A stretch of 64,000 nucleotides of DNA, taken from assembly GCA_949152475.1 (NCBI GenBank), contig OX424555.1:74415499-74479498 (forward strand), given 5' to 3'. Numbering within the stretch: the stretch's first letter is position 1; the number at the start of each line of letters is the position of its first letter. A program made the translations under genes and the position numbers. The notes under the pieces are model-generated. The model made no database searches, had not been told where the DNA came from, and saw only the letters and a list, made by a program, of their open reading frames with translations. Shown in pieces: positions 1 to 10,740 of the stretch. This DNA comes from Terebella lapidaria (Eukaryota > Annelida > Polychaeta > Terebellida > Terebellidae).

Positions 1-88
1 ATCTGTCCGAGACAGTAGCAATTCCATCATTGAACAGTTAATGCTGGGACAGTATACCTATTCTTCACCACGTTTACTTTGCTACTCG

Positions 89-577
89 CTACTCACTATC
101 TGATGGCGAAGGTTGTTCGGGTCGTTGTGAGTCACTATCTGTTGGCGAGTTTTTGTGTGTTGTGGTATCAGTGTGGACTGCCTCCATCTTGAATTGTGTA
201 TCGTCGAAGTGTGGTTCAACATTAGGAGGCAACCAAGGCGCTTTGCCAGTCTGTCTCTCTTTACAGTATATAATCAACACGTGGGCGAGAACTTGTAGGC
301 AGTGATCCCCCTAAAATACAAATCCATTCGTAACGTTCACGTTTTTACCCCATAGATACAGTCTTTCGATTGTATAACATATTTGAAATGAACGCAGTCC
401 ATATGTTACTCACAGAAACCCAGTCGTGGAGGTATGGCAAATCAACTCTGGCCCTTCTGTACTCAGGAGTGCCCGATTCTATCCACCGGCGTTTCCGTGG
501 ATATACGTACACCAACGGGGCTCTCAGGGGAAAGTCCTCGTGCAACCAAATGTCCACGCAGTGAGTATCTTTTACAC
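89..577 (-). CDS. Second UEV core-and-tail exon pair (duplicated exons or distal paralogue)
   Basis: Model: complement(join(89..310,414..577)). Exon 414..577 starts with two bases of a split codon, exactly like the proximal exon 1703..1860, and encodes DIWLHEDFPLRAPLVYV and LPYLHDW, the UEV core. Exon 89..310 starts in phase 0 at GDHCLQVLAHVLIIY, the last UEV helix, and continues into a Ser/Asp/Pro-rich acidic tail with a near-repeat (SPTDSDS, SPSDSE) and a stop at 89-91. No catalytic cysteine is visible. I found no separate upstream exons between 578 and 1449. Joining this exon to 2828..2890 keeps frame and gives the same residue spacing from TGTI to IWL as TSG101, so mutually exclusive splicing is possible; a tandem gene with undetected 5' exons is the alternative. 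Confidence 0.65.
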
Positions 578-1449
578 CTGCAGTAAAGTAACCAACGCAA
601 AACACATCATCCACCACTGTTCATCCATCTTGAATAGCAACAATAACATCAATAACATACATAAAAAAATAATGGGCGCATTTGCAATCAATGTTGACTC
701 ATGCAGATATGAAATTAAATGTTAAGAAAGTTAAGAATGGCCTAAGAAAAACTTTTCCGAGATATTTCAAAATCGATCTGGAGAATAAATTTAAGGTGTC
801 GTCAATCATGTCACAGGCGCACAGACAGACACATCCACGAATATATCAAAACATTATACACTATGACTACGTTAAGACGAGATCTTAAATAAAACCATGA
901 CTTCCTCATCCTGATTAATAACCACAACTATTTTAGTTTCACGTATACATCATATGATGCAGATGAGGTCAGCGATATCAAAAACGTTGTGTCGCTGGTG
1001 TTGTAAATTTGATATGATAGCAACAGTCAATGCTTGTAGCCATGAACCAGTAAATAATTAACAAAATGTCGAAAGTTGCTGTACAACCTGCAATGGAAAG
1101 TGATACCTAGTTGCACGGTGTTTATCGTCCCACTCGCTAATATCATCTCGTCTGAAGGACCGCTACCTTCTGCAAAAAAAAAATGTCAACACAACCGTTC
1201 TTTTTTTTTTTTCAAGTGGTAAACTTATTATATCATCAGTCACAAGTACGAACTATCATTCCATTCTGATTCTAAAAAAACATTGCTCATGCTTCATTCA
1301 GCGGTTTGTACAGGACAACAGGGAAGTGCGCGACTGCTTGTGTTGTTTTTTTTTCGTTATTCATGACACTACTTCCACACATACGTCACAACCAGTCACG
1401 ACGTTTAATAACTGTTGATATCAAATATTTATCCCCATATTCTACATAC
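578..1449. other. Gap between the two UEV exon sets
   Basis: No clear coding exon. On the minus strand an acceptor followed by a 110-bp open stretch with a stop (978..1087) fits the phase of the exon ending at 1450 and could be a terminal exon, but its translation matches nothing I know. The rest is A/T-rich with short poly-A and poly-T runs. Confidence 0.3.
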
Positions 1450-3409
1450 CAATGAGGTGTTTCTGATCTAGTGTGTAAGATGGAGAGTCCTTGAGCAAAT
1501 TTTCGATGTTTTCCTTCACTTTGCTTGGAAGTTTGTAGTTTTTCAAAGAGAAATATGGCAGTTTTCCAGCGAAGTCACTGGCGATTATCTGGACGAAATC
1601 ACCCAAAGACGAGCCCGCCTATGAATGGAAAATGTACCAATTCTTAACATACACTTACTTGCACGCCTTTATATTCAGTACATATTATAGCAAGGTACTC
1701 ACCTCGGTCCAGTTGTCCAGGTAAGGATGAGAAATTCGGCCATTTCTGTCCAGAATACTGCCCGGGTTGATCAGAGTTTTCGGGGGACATTTCACCACTG
1801 CCAATGGTGCTTGGTTCGGGAATGAAGGGGCCAACCATATGTTCAACGGTATGTTTTTTTCTGTGAGCGTGAATAAGATAGTTATTAATTTGTGCGCACG
1901 GTTTACTAATCCGTGCGCACGGTTTACCAATCCGTGCGCACGATTTAACAATTCGTGGCCACGAATTAACAATCCGTGGGCACGATTTACTAATTCGTGG
2001 GCACGATTTACTAATTCGTGGGCACGGAATACTAATTCGTGCCCACGAATTGGTAAATCGTGCCCACGGATTATTTATACCAATCCGTGGCCACGAAATA
2101 CTAATTCGTGCTCACGAATTGTTAAATCGTGCGCACGAATTGTTAACTCGTGCCCACGAATTATTAAATCGTGCTCACGGATTGTTAAATCATGCCCACA
2201 GATTAGTTGAGGTAATCCGTGCGCACAGTTTACCAATTCGTGGCCACAGTTTACTAATTCGTGCACACGGTTTACTAATTCGTGCGCACGGTTTACTAAT
2301 TCGTGCGCACGGTTTACTAATTCGTGGCCACGGTTTACTAATTCGTGGCCACGGTTTACCAATTCGTGGCCACGGTTTACTAATTCGTGCGCACGGTTTA
2401 CTAATTCGTGCGCACGGATTAATAAATATATCTGGTATGTCACCTCAGGGGCTCCGTAATAAGAATAGAATATGAACTCGACGAACTTTGTTCTGCCTTT
2501 TTAATTCTCTGAAATGGGCCATAACGTTTTTTGTTGTAGGTATTTGATATTTCGTGCAAGTTTCTCCACTGACATACACTAGAACACATTTGAATACTTG
2601 GATCAAATACAATTAAACCAGGTAATAGAATAACCTGATTATTATGTTAATCGTAGTGGATGCATATTACGCTCATGACAGGATCAAGTTTATCGTCTAC
2701 ACAAGTCGTTGACTCAGTGATTCATCGTCTGTTATTGAAATAAAACTACGTGCTGGGGTGTATATAGGACATTTTATACAATTATTTGAATTCCTTCAGG
2801 TATGGTATAGTTCGACATGATACTCACTTTTGAATGGTAAATGAATAGTTCCAGTCAGCACAAATAACTTGACATATTCTTGATGTGTAACTACAAAATA
2901 AAATGGTATTCTGTGGCATTCTGGGGTATCGGTTACTTACACCACGTTATTTCAACAGCTTGTATTTGGTGTGAAATGTGCAAACAAATCCAGCGCTTGA
3001 TCTAGCGAAGAACTATCAAAGTGGTATCAAAGTGAAAGCAATGTGTCTGTCTTTAGATGCCCAGTCAGATATGTGCTAGCGCAGATGGACAACTGTGAAT
3101 ATAGCGGTCCACCATGATAACACGGGATCACTTCCACTGAAGGATTATTTTCAGCGTTCATCATTCGTTTACCGAAGCTATTGTTCTTGGAGAATTTACT
3201 ATTTCCAAAACATTTAAATCAACGGTAAAAGTTAACTATAACTTCTCACCTCCAATCAGGGTTTGAAAAAAAACCTTTTATACAACATCACGATTGCGCT
3301 CTGTAAATGTTTGAGCATACTGACCCGGTGCAGAACCAATTGCTGGTCTCAACGTTGGGAAGACATGTTGTACATCTCTGACAGCGTCGAATATCCTTCC
3401 CTGGTTGTA
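1450..3409 (-). CDS. UEV-domain (TSG101-like) protein, proximal exon set, 5' and 3' ends not found
   Basis: Model: complement(join(1450..1618,1703..1860,2828..2890,3325..3409)). All four exons have AG/GT borders and phases that fit (0/1, 1/1, 1/0, 0/1). Together they read through a ubiquitin-E2-variant fold: DAVRDVQHVFPTLRP (early helix/strand), LTGTIHLPF (matching the LTGTI of TSG101), IPLNIWLAPSFPNQAP, then ISHPYLDNW (matching the YLPYLHEW region), then SSLGDFVQIIASDFAGKLPY (last helix). UEV proteins are E2-like folds without the catalytic cysteine that bind ubiquitin and act in ESCRT-I sorting or with E2 enzymes. After the fold comes a charged segment rich in Lys and Asn rather than TSG101's Pro-rich stretch, so this is not full TSG101. 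The start exon was not found. The last exon seen ends in phase 1; possible continuations are a weak terminal exon at 978..1087 or the distal UEV exon at 577. Domain call is firm; gene limits are not. Confidence 0.75.
1881..2427. repeat. 21-bp minisatellite with palindromic cores (CGTGCGCACG and variants)
   Basis: About 25 units of the form TTTACTAATTCGTGCGCACGG. The 10-bp core is a palindrome or near-palindrome (CGTGCGCACG, CGTGGCCACG) with many variants (CGTGGGCACG, CGTGCCCACG, CGTGCTCACG), and spacers occur in both orientations. Because 21 is a multiple of three, both strands stay open and give spurious RAHGLLI-like reading frames. The array ends about 20 bp from the splice acceptor of the UEV exon 1703..1860, inside its upstream intron. 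Confidence 0.95.
2433..3324. other. UEV introns
   Basis: Apart from the exon at 2828..2890 this holds only A/T-rich intron sequence. I see no further exon or repeat. Confidence 0.5.
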
Positions 3410-4640
3410 CTACATCGGAAGACACAGACACTGGTTATTTATTGATGCATGCTTTGTAAAATCCATAACATAATCAAATGTTGTAATATTTCGCTGTAGC
3501 TTGAGTATTGACTGTAACTGAATTCTCTGGAGGATTCGCCTGCACACATGTTGGATGAACTGGTTTGTGTGCTAAACGAACTGTGACTAGTGTTATGATT
3601 TTTTATGAACATCTTTGAAAACGTGTATGTATGTATGTATGTATGTATGTATGTATGTATACATATTGCCAGAAATATAATAAGATTTTGATGATGCCAA
3701 TAGCAAACCTAAAATACAACATTTTGGAATAGATATAACGCACTATAGTAACCAGGGGCAGACAGTGTGTAAAATGTACTTGTTTCTACTGTCACCTGAT
3801 GAAATGACAATAAAACTAGCCAACAACATGTTAAAAAATTACCAGTCGCAAGCCAAAAGGCTACTGAGTTTATGATGTATTATATTTTGGATGGTCCTAT
3901 GGCTAACAGTTTTCCAAGGCTGTAAGATTCGATACACACGCCATTGTATCACGTCTGTCTTTATTTCATACTCACCCCTCGCGCCCTTAATTCTGAAATT
4001 AACGACCTGTCCATCATCAAAGTATGATATTACATCCTATTGATTTCAAATAACACCGTTCATTAACACAACTCAGTTTCAATCTATTTTGTGCTGTATG
4101 GTCCAATGTATTACACATATGACCTAACAATCCGAAAAATGTTGAGATATATAATTTCCAAAGTCTATGCGTCACGGGCATAGCGTAAAACCACCACGAC
4201 AAGCAGCCCAGGGGCAAACACTGAACGTACCATCAAACGCTTATAACTTTTTTCATATTAAAATATTGTTGTGACGTCACACCATTGTCTGAACAGTGGA
4301 TTCGTCCGCACGAATCCACCGTTTGCCCCATACTAATTCATTGGTTCGCTGATGCATGTAATGTCATGTATGTATGTCAATTTCCGTGTACATCAGAAAA
4401 CAATTTTCGTCAGATTTACGACTTTGTTCATAATCAGTAATCGCAAGATCATCTAATGTTGAATTTCCAACATCGTTCAGAATGTTTGCATACTATCCCC
4501 GGTTTCATTTAAAAATGTGTCCAAATTATCTGCGATGTTGACATTTAATGTCAACCAGTCGATGTCCAGTAACAGAAATGCGAGAATGTATGTGGTATAG
4601 GTCACTGTTTCGCTGTGTTTTGAGGACAATATATTAAAAC
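3410..4640. other. Non-coding stretch with a GTAT microsatellite
   Basis: Upstream of the UEV gene on its strand; it should contain the missing first exon, but I cannot identify one. A perfect (GTAT)n run lies at about 3624..3662. No other structure recognised. Confidence 0.5.
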
Positions 4641-4656
4641 TCACCATCATCCAATG

Positions 4657-4781
4657 GGCCCAAGTACCATACACTGCTCCTTGATACTACTCGTCCACTG
4701 AAAACATACCATTTAATCCGTCTCGCACCTTTTTAATCCTTATTGAATATAGAGGAAGGCGCAGTATATGATACTTGGGCC
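4657..4781. mobile_element. Intact 125-bp hAT-type MITE with 8-bp target duplication
   Basis: Terminal inverted repeats GGCCCAAGTA and TACTTGGGCC extend to about 20 bp with few mismatches. The flanks carry the 8-bp direct repeat ATCCAATG (4649..4656 and 4782..4789). An 8-bp target duplication and short inverted ends fit a non-autonomous hAT element. Related copies lie at about 4800..4935, 29510..29610, 50690..50760 and 54690..54800. Confidence 0.85.
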
Positions 4782-4799
4782 ATCCAATGGAGATGTCCA

Positions 4800-4935
4800 T
4801 TGAAACACGTTCCACGTATCACTCTGCTCCTTAATACTACTCATCCACTAAATGAATGCATTTAACCCGTGTGCCACCTTTTTAATCCTTATTGAATATA
4901 TTATAGAGGAAAGCGCGAGATATAGTACTTGGGCC
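4800..4935. mobile_element. Second, diverged copy of the GGCCCAAGTA MITE
   Basis: Same internal sequence as 4657..4781 (CTGCTCCTTAATACTACTC, CACCTTTTTAATCCTTATTG), ending in TACTTGGGCC. The left inverted repeat is degraded. Confidence 0.75.
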
Positions 4936-5095
4936 GAAAATCATGTTGAGTTGAGCAATCTAAATTCACTCGGTTGCCGGTTATTTACGAATACATCTTT
5001 GTCATGCTTGACTTGCAATAGATCTAACAGAAACAATATACATGTACGAGTAATCCGTTGGTCGCATTGTGATTGTAAGAGCAATATTTTAAGTC

Positions 5096-5194
5096 GGATA
5101 AAACACTCGAAACAATGAATTCGTTCACGAATTCACTCGCGCGTTGCGCTCGTGAATTCGTAGGCACGAATTCACTGTTTCTCGTGCTTTATCC
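5096..5194. repeat. Foldback element with GAATTC-rich palindromic centre
   Basis: GGATAAAACACTCGAAACA on the left is mirrored by the complement of TGTTTCTCGTGCTTTATCC on the right. The centre is a cluster of CGAATTC, CGCGCG and CGTGAATTCG palindromes. The right end (TTTATCCATGAC) recurs next to the palindromic repeats near 38.4 kb. Confidence 0.7.
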
Positions 5195-6100
5195 ATGACA
5201 GAATTTGAATTTTTATGAATAATCGCCTGCTTTTGACTCTGATTTACACGCAAGGATCATGCGCAGCTGAAACATAGGCACCCTGTCGTACATCATACTC
5301 GTTCGAATGTCTCATTATAGTCGTGTTTCATACGCCCCCCACCCCTTACTCCGCATGTCATTATGAGAGATGATACTTTGGGTATGGAACCCCGATGTAA
5401 AACACAGTAAATAACCTTTTTACAGGTTAGAATTTAATTCACCATGTACAACACCAGAGAGCCATGTACAACACACCATGTTACCAGAGAGCTCCTTGCA
5501 TTTCCACAGTTTCAATGGAATTAAAAAGAAATGAACACCTACACTCAATGCACGTGATGATCAAAACATGGGCTGCTCACTGCTATTATTTTAGAATGGG
5601 TACGGTAAAAGTCATCTTATGTTTATTGGCCATCAGGCTGTTCGCTACTGATCACAGTTCAATCCCTTACATTTAAATTATTAACACGGAATGAACAGTG
5701 TGTTCATATACAAAGTCACGCTTTATTACATGGTATAATGATCTATCCGTTACAATATGGAAACCCATCAAAATGCATGTATAGACACCCCGCACGAGTC
5801 CTTGACCCATCAGGAACCATCACACATTTGTTGAAAACGGGTACATTTCTGCGTTTCCTTGTTCGTCCCCCACCCCTGAAACCACGTGTGAAAAGCTATA
5901 ACGGGTAATAAACTATCCACGGAAAGCCAATGTAATGGGGACCCCATCTATAGGAAGCCACGTTATGGGAACCCGACCCCTCAGAAAACACGTGTTATGG
6001 AGGCCCCAGTCTATGGGGAACAACGTGTTTTTTTTTTTTTGAAATCCCCATCAAAATAATCCGTTTTTCATACACCTAACTCGAGTGCGAAAATATCAGT
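5195..6100. other. Non-coding stretch with a short imperfect direct repeat
   Basis: Between about 5915 and 6030 a unit resembling CACGTTATGGGAACCC recurs about three times. Otherwise nothing recognised. Confidence 0.45.
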
Positions 6101-6139
6101 CACCCAAATGCATGCAGTGCCTCAGTTTAGTCAAGTAGC

Positions 6140-7300
6140 CCTAGTGGGGTGTCTCCATATCCTTGCGCAGCACAGGAAAGGGGCATGAAACACGACTATA
6201 TACAGAGTCCGCCGTTATATAATAGTCGTGGAATATGCCTACATGTTTTGGCGGGGGTCTAACGTGAGATAATGCCCATTTTTCAACACGCATCGTTTCT
6301 CCAGACATGACAGTCAGATCGCGATAAATACACAAGGAAGTAATGACTGCATGGGTGTTGTGTGGGTTCTTGAAATGATTTTTGCACTCGGGGGTGAGGG
6401 TATTGCTTTTGGTCCCTCCCTGTCTGTCTGTCTGTCTGTCTGTTTGCCTGCCCGTTTTTTGTCCGTATCCGTGCGCATACGAAGACAATTCCTCTCGATT
6501 CATAGGGGTGGACCGATATGACAGTGGCTCGGTCCTCATCAAGTTTTGATAAAACCGCAACCGAAAAAGTGACAATCACATAACTGCTATAACTCCGCTT
6601 CTTTTTTTAACTTTCTTTGGCCAATTCCCGAGTGAACTCGATTATCTCATTATCGCTCGAAGTAGAAAATTGGGGAGTCACGATGTTACAACTTTTCAGG
6701 TATTCCGAGATTCAATACAACATTATATTGTGAAGCCATTTTTCTCTCTTTTTAAATCGTTTTCGATCAGAAGATGTGTAACGATTATAGGAACAATACT
6801 GTGAAATTTTACATCTCAAAATTAAACAAGGTCAAGTTGATATATAAGATCAAAATCGAAAAAAATGCAATAACTAAGTGTATTTTAAATTTTCCCTACT
6901 ATTTTTCAATGGTCAGTTCCTTACCATTTGCTAGATGACTGATGATCGAATATAAAAATTCCCCATTATCGCCTAAGGTCGAAAATGTAAGGGTCATCAG
7001 TTGAGATCATCAATTCATGATATTCCAAGTGGTAGTTATTCCGAACCACTGACGATATTCAATTGAATATCGTCTGAGAAAGCTTGCGAAGTATGGGTGG
7101 TCAGCATCAAGAATTAAGGTCAGGGTCGAAAATATGTCAAAATAAACTCTACTTCTATTTATGATTAAATCTATTATTATTATTATTATTATTATTATTT
7201 CATTTTTATAAGACCATTTCCCCATCATTTGATATTTGACCGATGTTCGTACGACCAAAGTTTCCTATTGTCCTCCAAACTTAAGGGTCACCAGCTGAAC
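6140..7300 (-). repeat. Dispersed repeat with internal degenerate tandem units and TGTC microsatellite
   Basis: Read on the minus strand, this matches the 61.2-63.3 kb region: a segment with CACTGTCATAT, then a TATGCGCA-like block running into a GACAGACAGAC microsatellite (TGTC run at 6420..6443), and further on repeated units built around 'cgataat..gggaattttt...ccattggtca' (near 6640, 6920 and 7220). An ATT microsatellite lies at 7171..7200. The 144-codon reading frame across 6141..6575 spans the microsatellite and is not a gene. Confidence 0.65.
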
Positions 7301-7890
7301 CTATATTTACTAAACCTAAAGGGCGAGGGTTTGCAATTTCTGATGGTCTCGTGTGGGAATTAATTTAGAAAACCACCCGTAATTTTCACTCACTTCCACG
7401 CAGGATTATTAAATTACTATGCACATTTCTGCGAAAACATGCGGCTTGTTGATCATATTTGATTAGAAACCTCTGATATATATTTTGGAATGACGTTGTC
7501 AACCGAGGCTTTATGTTATTAATCATGGTTCAGTCCCTTGAACTTACTCATTTTGAGGACTGTATGTATAATATAATTTGCACACGATACGCACAGATAT
7601 AACGATCTTCCGTCATGTATTTCTGATATTTTTTCATCTTTAAAATGATGTTGCTTATTCTGGCAACCATACAAGCTCAACCTGATATAAATATGATAAA
7701 ACACACATAAGAAACAAATGTGTTTGACACGACTGGCTTACACTCGACAGGTGATGATGAGTAATATTTATTGTAAGTTTCACAGCGAATACAATATTAA
7801 CGTGCACTTCAGCACCAGGAAGAAGTTGCTGGAACTCATCTTAGATTGATCGCATCAAGGCTTCGCAAATATCGTTATTTAAATCGCTAG
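7301..7890. other. No feature recognised
   Basis: A/T-rich, no convincing exon or repeat on either strand. Confidence 0.4.
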
Positions 7891-7894
7891 TTGA

Positions 7895-8185
7895 ATGTTA
7901 GTTAAAGCAACTGCCTTCGAAACCTTAGTTTACCTTAGTTTATATTCCATATTAAACATGCTAAATTAATTGAATTTGACATACTCACATCAAATGTAAT
8001 GAAAATAACCAGTCCTCAGTGAAATTTTGCTCATTTGAACAGGCGGTTCTTGCGTAAATACAGAAACTGATCCATAACACGCAGATGTAAAAAAAACAGT
8101 GCGAGATAGACTGACAATTCCACGAACATCATGGTTTATCACTGATTATTTTCTCACAACTACACTATATATGCACATACGAACT
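7895..8185 (+). repeat. Dispersed repeat R1, copy a
   Basis: Starts around AGCAACTGCCTTCGAAACC and includes TTTGAACAGGCGGTTCTTGC, ACGCAGATGTAAA and ATGCACATACGAACTGG. The same blocks in the same order occur at 26700..28080 (there split by a TTAA-flanked insertion) and partly at 13772..13925. Confidence 0.8.
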
Positions 8186-9050
8186 GGATCAGATAAATCT
8201 CATCAAAGAACCCCACTGTCTAAATTTCATAAAACAACTTTTGGACGTTTCGGGGGAATAGTTAAATGTACAGTCTGACATAGAAGAATTGTTCGATGTA
8301 ATATTCTGGGAAATGAGGTATCTACACTCAGATCCTTGATTTACAACTGGTATGAGTCATTACTCTTGATTCCCCAGGTAACCATGTGCTAGCTTTGATG
8401 TGTGCTACTGCATGAGCTGAAGTTTAGTGTGTGCTGTGTGTTTTCAGTAATAACCTTTATGTCCCAGTTTCGGTTTTATATGTTATGTCTCAATAACCTA
8501 TACACAGTTTGGAACCTTCACAACCTATGTTGTTGAGAACCTTTACAATATATGTACACAGTTTCGTGTAGACATATATGTTTTACAAGTATTGTTGATG
8601 TTGACAAGTCTTATATTATGCAGTTTTCTGTATTGCTGTATTTGATTGTAATGCGACTCATGCATAGTTAGTTATTATGCTTGTATAGCTTTGATTTAGT
8701 CTGTATCGTTGTTTTTTGTGCATAACAGTCCTGATCAATCCAATCACTTATTTTGTGTCATGCTGTATTTAACTGTTAGTGTATGCATATACTCGCTCCT
8801 GAAAATCGCCATACATGTACAATGCAACACCATGTATGTTTGCTTATGTTAGTATTATTGGCTTCTTCCTGATGCATTGACATATGTATGTTAATTTCAA
8901 GATGAAAATTATTTTAGGAAGTATTAATCAGTATAATTCTAAACATGAATTATAAAAAATTAACCTAAGGCATAAGAAGGGTTACCAAAGAAAATTTTAG
9001 TGTGAAACCACAACTTTTCTCACCATAATTGCCGTTTTGAGACTGTGGTA
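8186..9050. other. No feature recognised
   Basis: T-rich sequence without open exons or clear repeats. Confidence 0.4.
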
Positions 9051-9055
9051 TCCTG

Positions 9056-9687
9056 TTGAAGGGTTTCAGGACCAGGCGACTGAGAAGATGGGTGCTCCCA
9101 TGCAACAACTCTCAAAGTAAGTTAGGACATTGTAATGTAAACAAATTTACACGATTAAAACTACACTCCACATGCCGGACTTGTCGAGACCAGGGTGGGT
9201 ACCGGTACAAGCCGGGAAAGTTATATGTAGCGGAGATATCTAGGCTGCTCGGTTTTGGCATCAAAACGGATGTTGGTGTCGTGTTCCAGGACGTGTTTGC
9301 CCAACACGAAAGATATATAGAGTCTTGTGTGGAGGGCAAAACATTACAGCCTTATACCCTACCAGTAGTCCCAGACAACAGTCTGCACAGCTCCTTCTGC
9401 AGTATTTGCTTGGCACATCCAGGAGGTCGCCGAAGAACGAGAAGGTACCATCTATTCAAGCAACATATTCCATCAATATTCTGTTGCGAAGATCACCTCG
9501 CATCGCACATCGAACTGGCACTCATTTGGCGATCGGTCACATTGACCTCGAACAGTGTAGGCTGACGATCAGTGTAGAGACTGATACTTCCAGTGATCCG
9601 GAAGAGCCTTTTTTGAAAAAAAAAATGCCAGAGAAGCGATCACTTCCTGGGAGTGACAGTTGGTATGTGAAATCAAAGCGCTTGTAA
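9056..9687 (+). CDS. Unidentified coding-like segment, two overlapping frames
   Basis: A 169-codon frame (9056..9565) contains Cys/His pairs (CRTCRD, CSICLAHPGG, then HLFKQH) that could be zinc-finger-like. A second 120-codon frame (9325..9687) ends in a basic tail (PEKRSLPGSD, VKSKRL). Base composition is less A/T-rich than the flanks. Frames change near the middle, so it is probably a broken gene or the 5' part of the transposon that follows. I do not recognise the product; real coding status is uncertain. Confidence 0.25.
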
Positions 9688-9689
9688 AG

Positions 9690-10740
9690 TGTTCATGAAT
9701 ATGTTGATAATTTTTTTACCATGAATACTGAATGTAAAGGAGATGTTTTGCAAGTCATGCTCCGGAACTAGATATTAAACAGAAGGCTAAGGCACTTGAC
9801 ATTGTTATACATGTGAATATGCATGTGTTATCTTGATGTTGATGAATGTTTGGTTTTTCGTGTGAATAACCTAACTAAAAACGGGTATAAGAAAGAAAAT
9901 GTCTGTATAAATTGAACAGTCCGGCATAGTCATCCTGCATAGCCAAATACATAGCGCACCATATTCTCGATCTGGAAGAATTACCTTACTTCCCTCCATC
10001 AGCCAGATGGTCTGTGATTACCAATGAGTATTATGAAAATGTCTACTACACTCCAGAGAAGCCGAAGCAATGTTTTGTTACACGTTCCACAAGTGGTTCA
10101 GATTTCGAACCTGTGAATGTACTTACAGATTTCTACAAGAATTTGCCAGAGGTACTCCATGGATTATTCTTGGCTGCGTTTTTTTCCTGAAAGCATATTG
10201 TTTTGTGTGGAAGCGCATTGATCATCTGCTCAATGGGCATAAAGAGCGCATTGTTTTTTTTCGGACCTTTTGGGGGCACACGATAATTTCGCCAGCGCTT
10301 ATATTCGTGACATTGTGGTAATTGTTGTTCCACCAACCCCAACCGAACGTGTCTGCTACACCCTCTCTGATTGGCCAATTGTCAGAAAACGTCATCGTAT
10401 GGTTCAACTGCAGCCAATCACAATCATCTAAAGTAAGTTTGCTGCTTGAATGACACATGTTTTTTTCCCGATGATAGAAGCAATGAAAGTTTTGTTTCGG
10501 TTTCGGAAGTGTGTCCCAGCCTCCAAATACACATCCTGTTAGAGATAATGATTTAAGATCATGTTGGGGGCAACCTGGATGTGGGAACTGACAAACCCTG
10601 AAGATCCATAGCCGGTTCAAGATAGTGACACCCGCAGTGACAGTGCTGACACTGGCAGAGCTTTAGTTGACAACAATCTCAATGAGAACACTCAGTCTCA
10701 GAAAGCAAAACCAAAGGCTAAGCTGACGTAACATTCATCA
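9690..10740. other. Unassigned stretch upstream of hAT remains
   Basis: Short open stretches on both strands (for example 10070..10321 plus and 10222..10620 minus) but no recognisable domain. It may be the decayed 5' portion of the element that follows. Confidence 0.3.

Noticed and set aside
1881..2427. CRISPR-like array
   Set aside because: Spacers are not unique, units are contiguous 21-mers and the genome is eukaryotic.
1767..2475. Long frames on both strands with RAHGLLI-like repeats
   Set aside because: They are read-through of the 21-bp minisatellite, whose period is a multiple of three; no start context, domain or splice support.
6141..6575. 144-codon minus-strand frame
   Set aside because: Crosses a TGTC microsatellite and a dispersed repeat that recurs at 63.2 kb.
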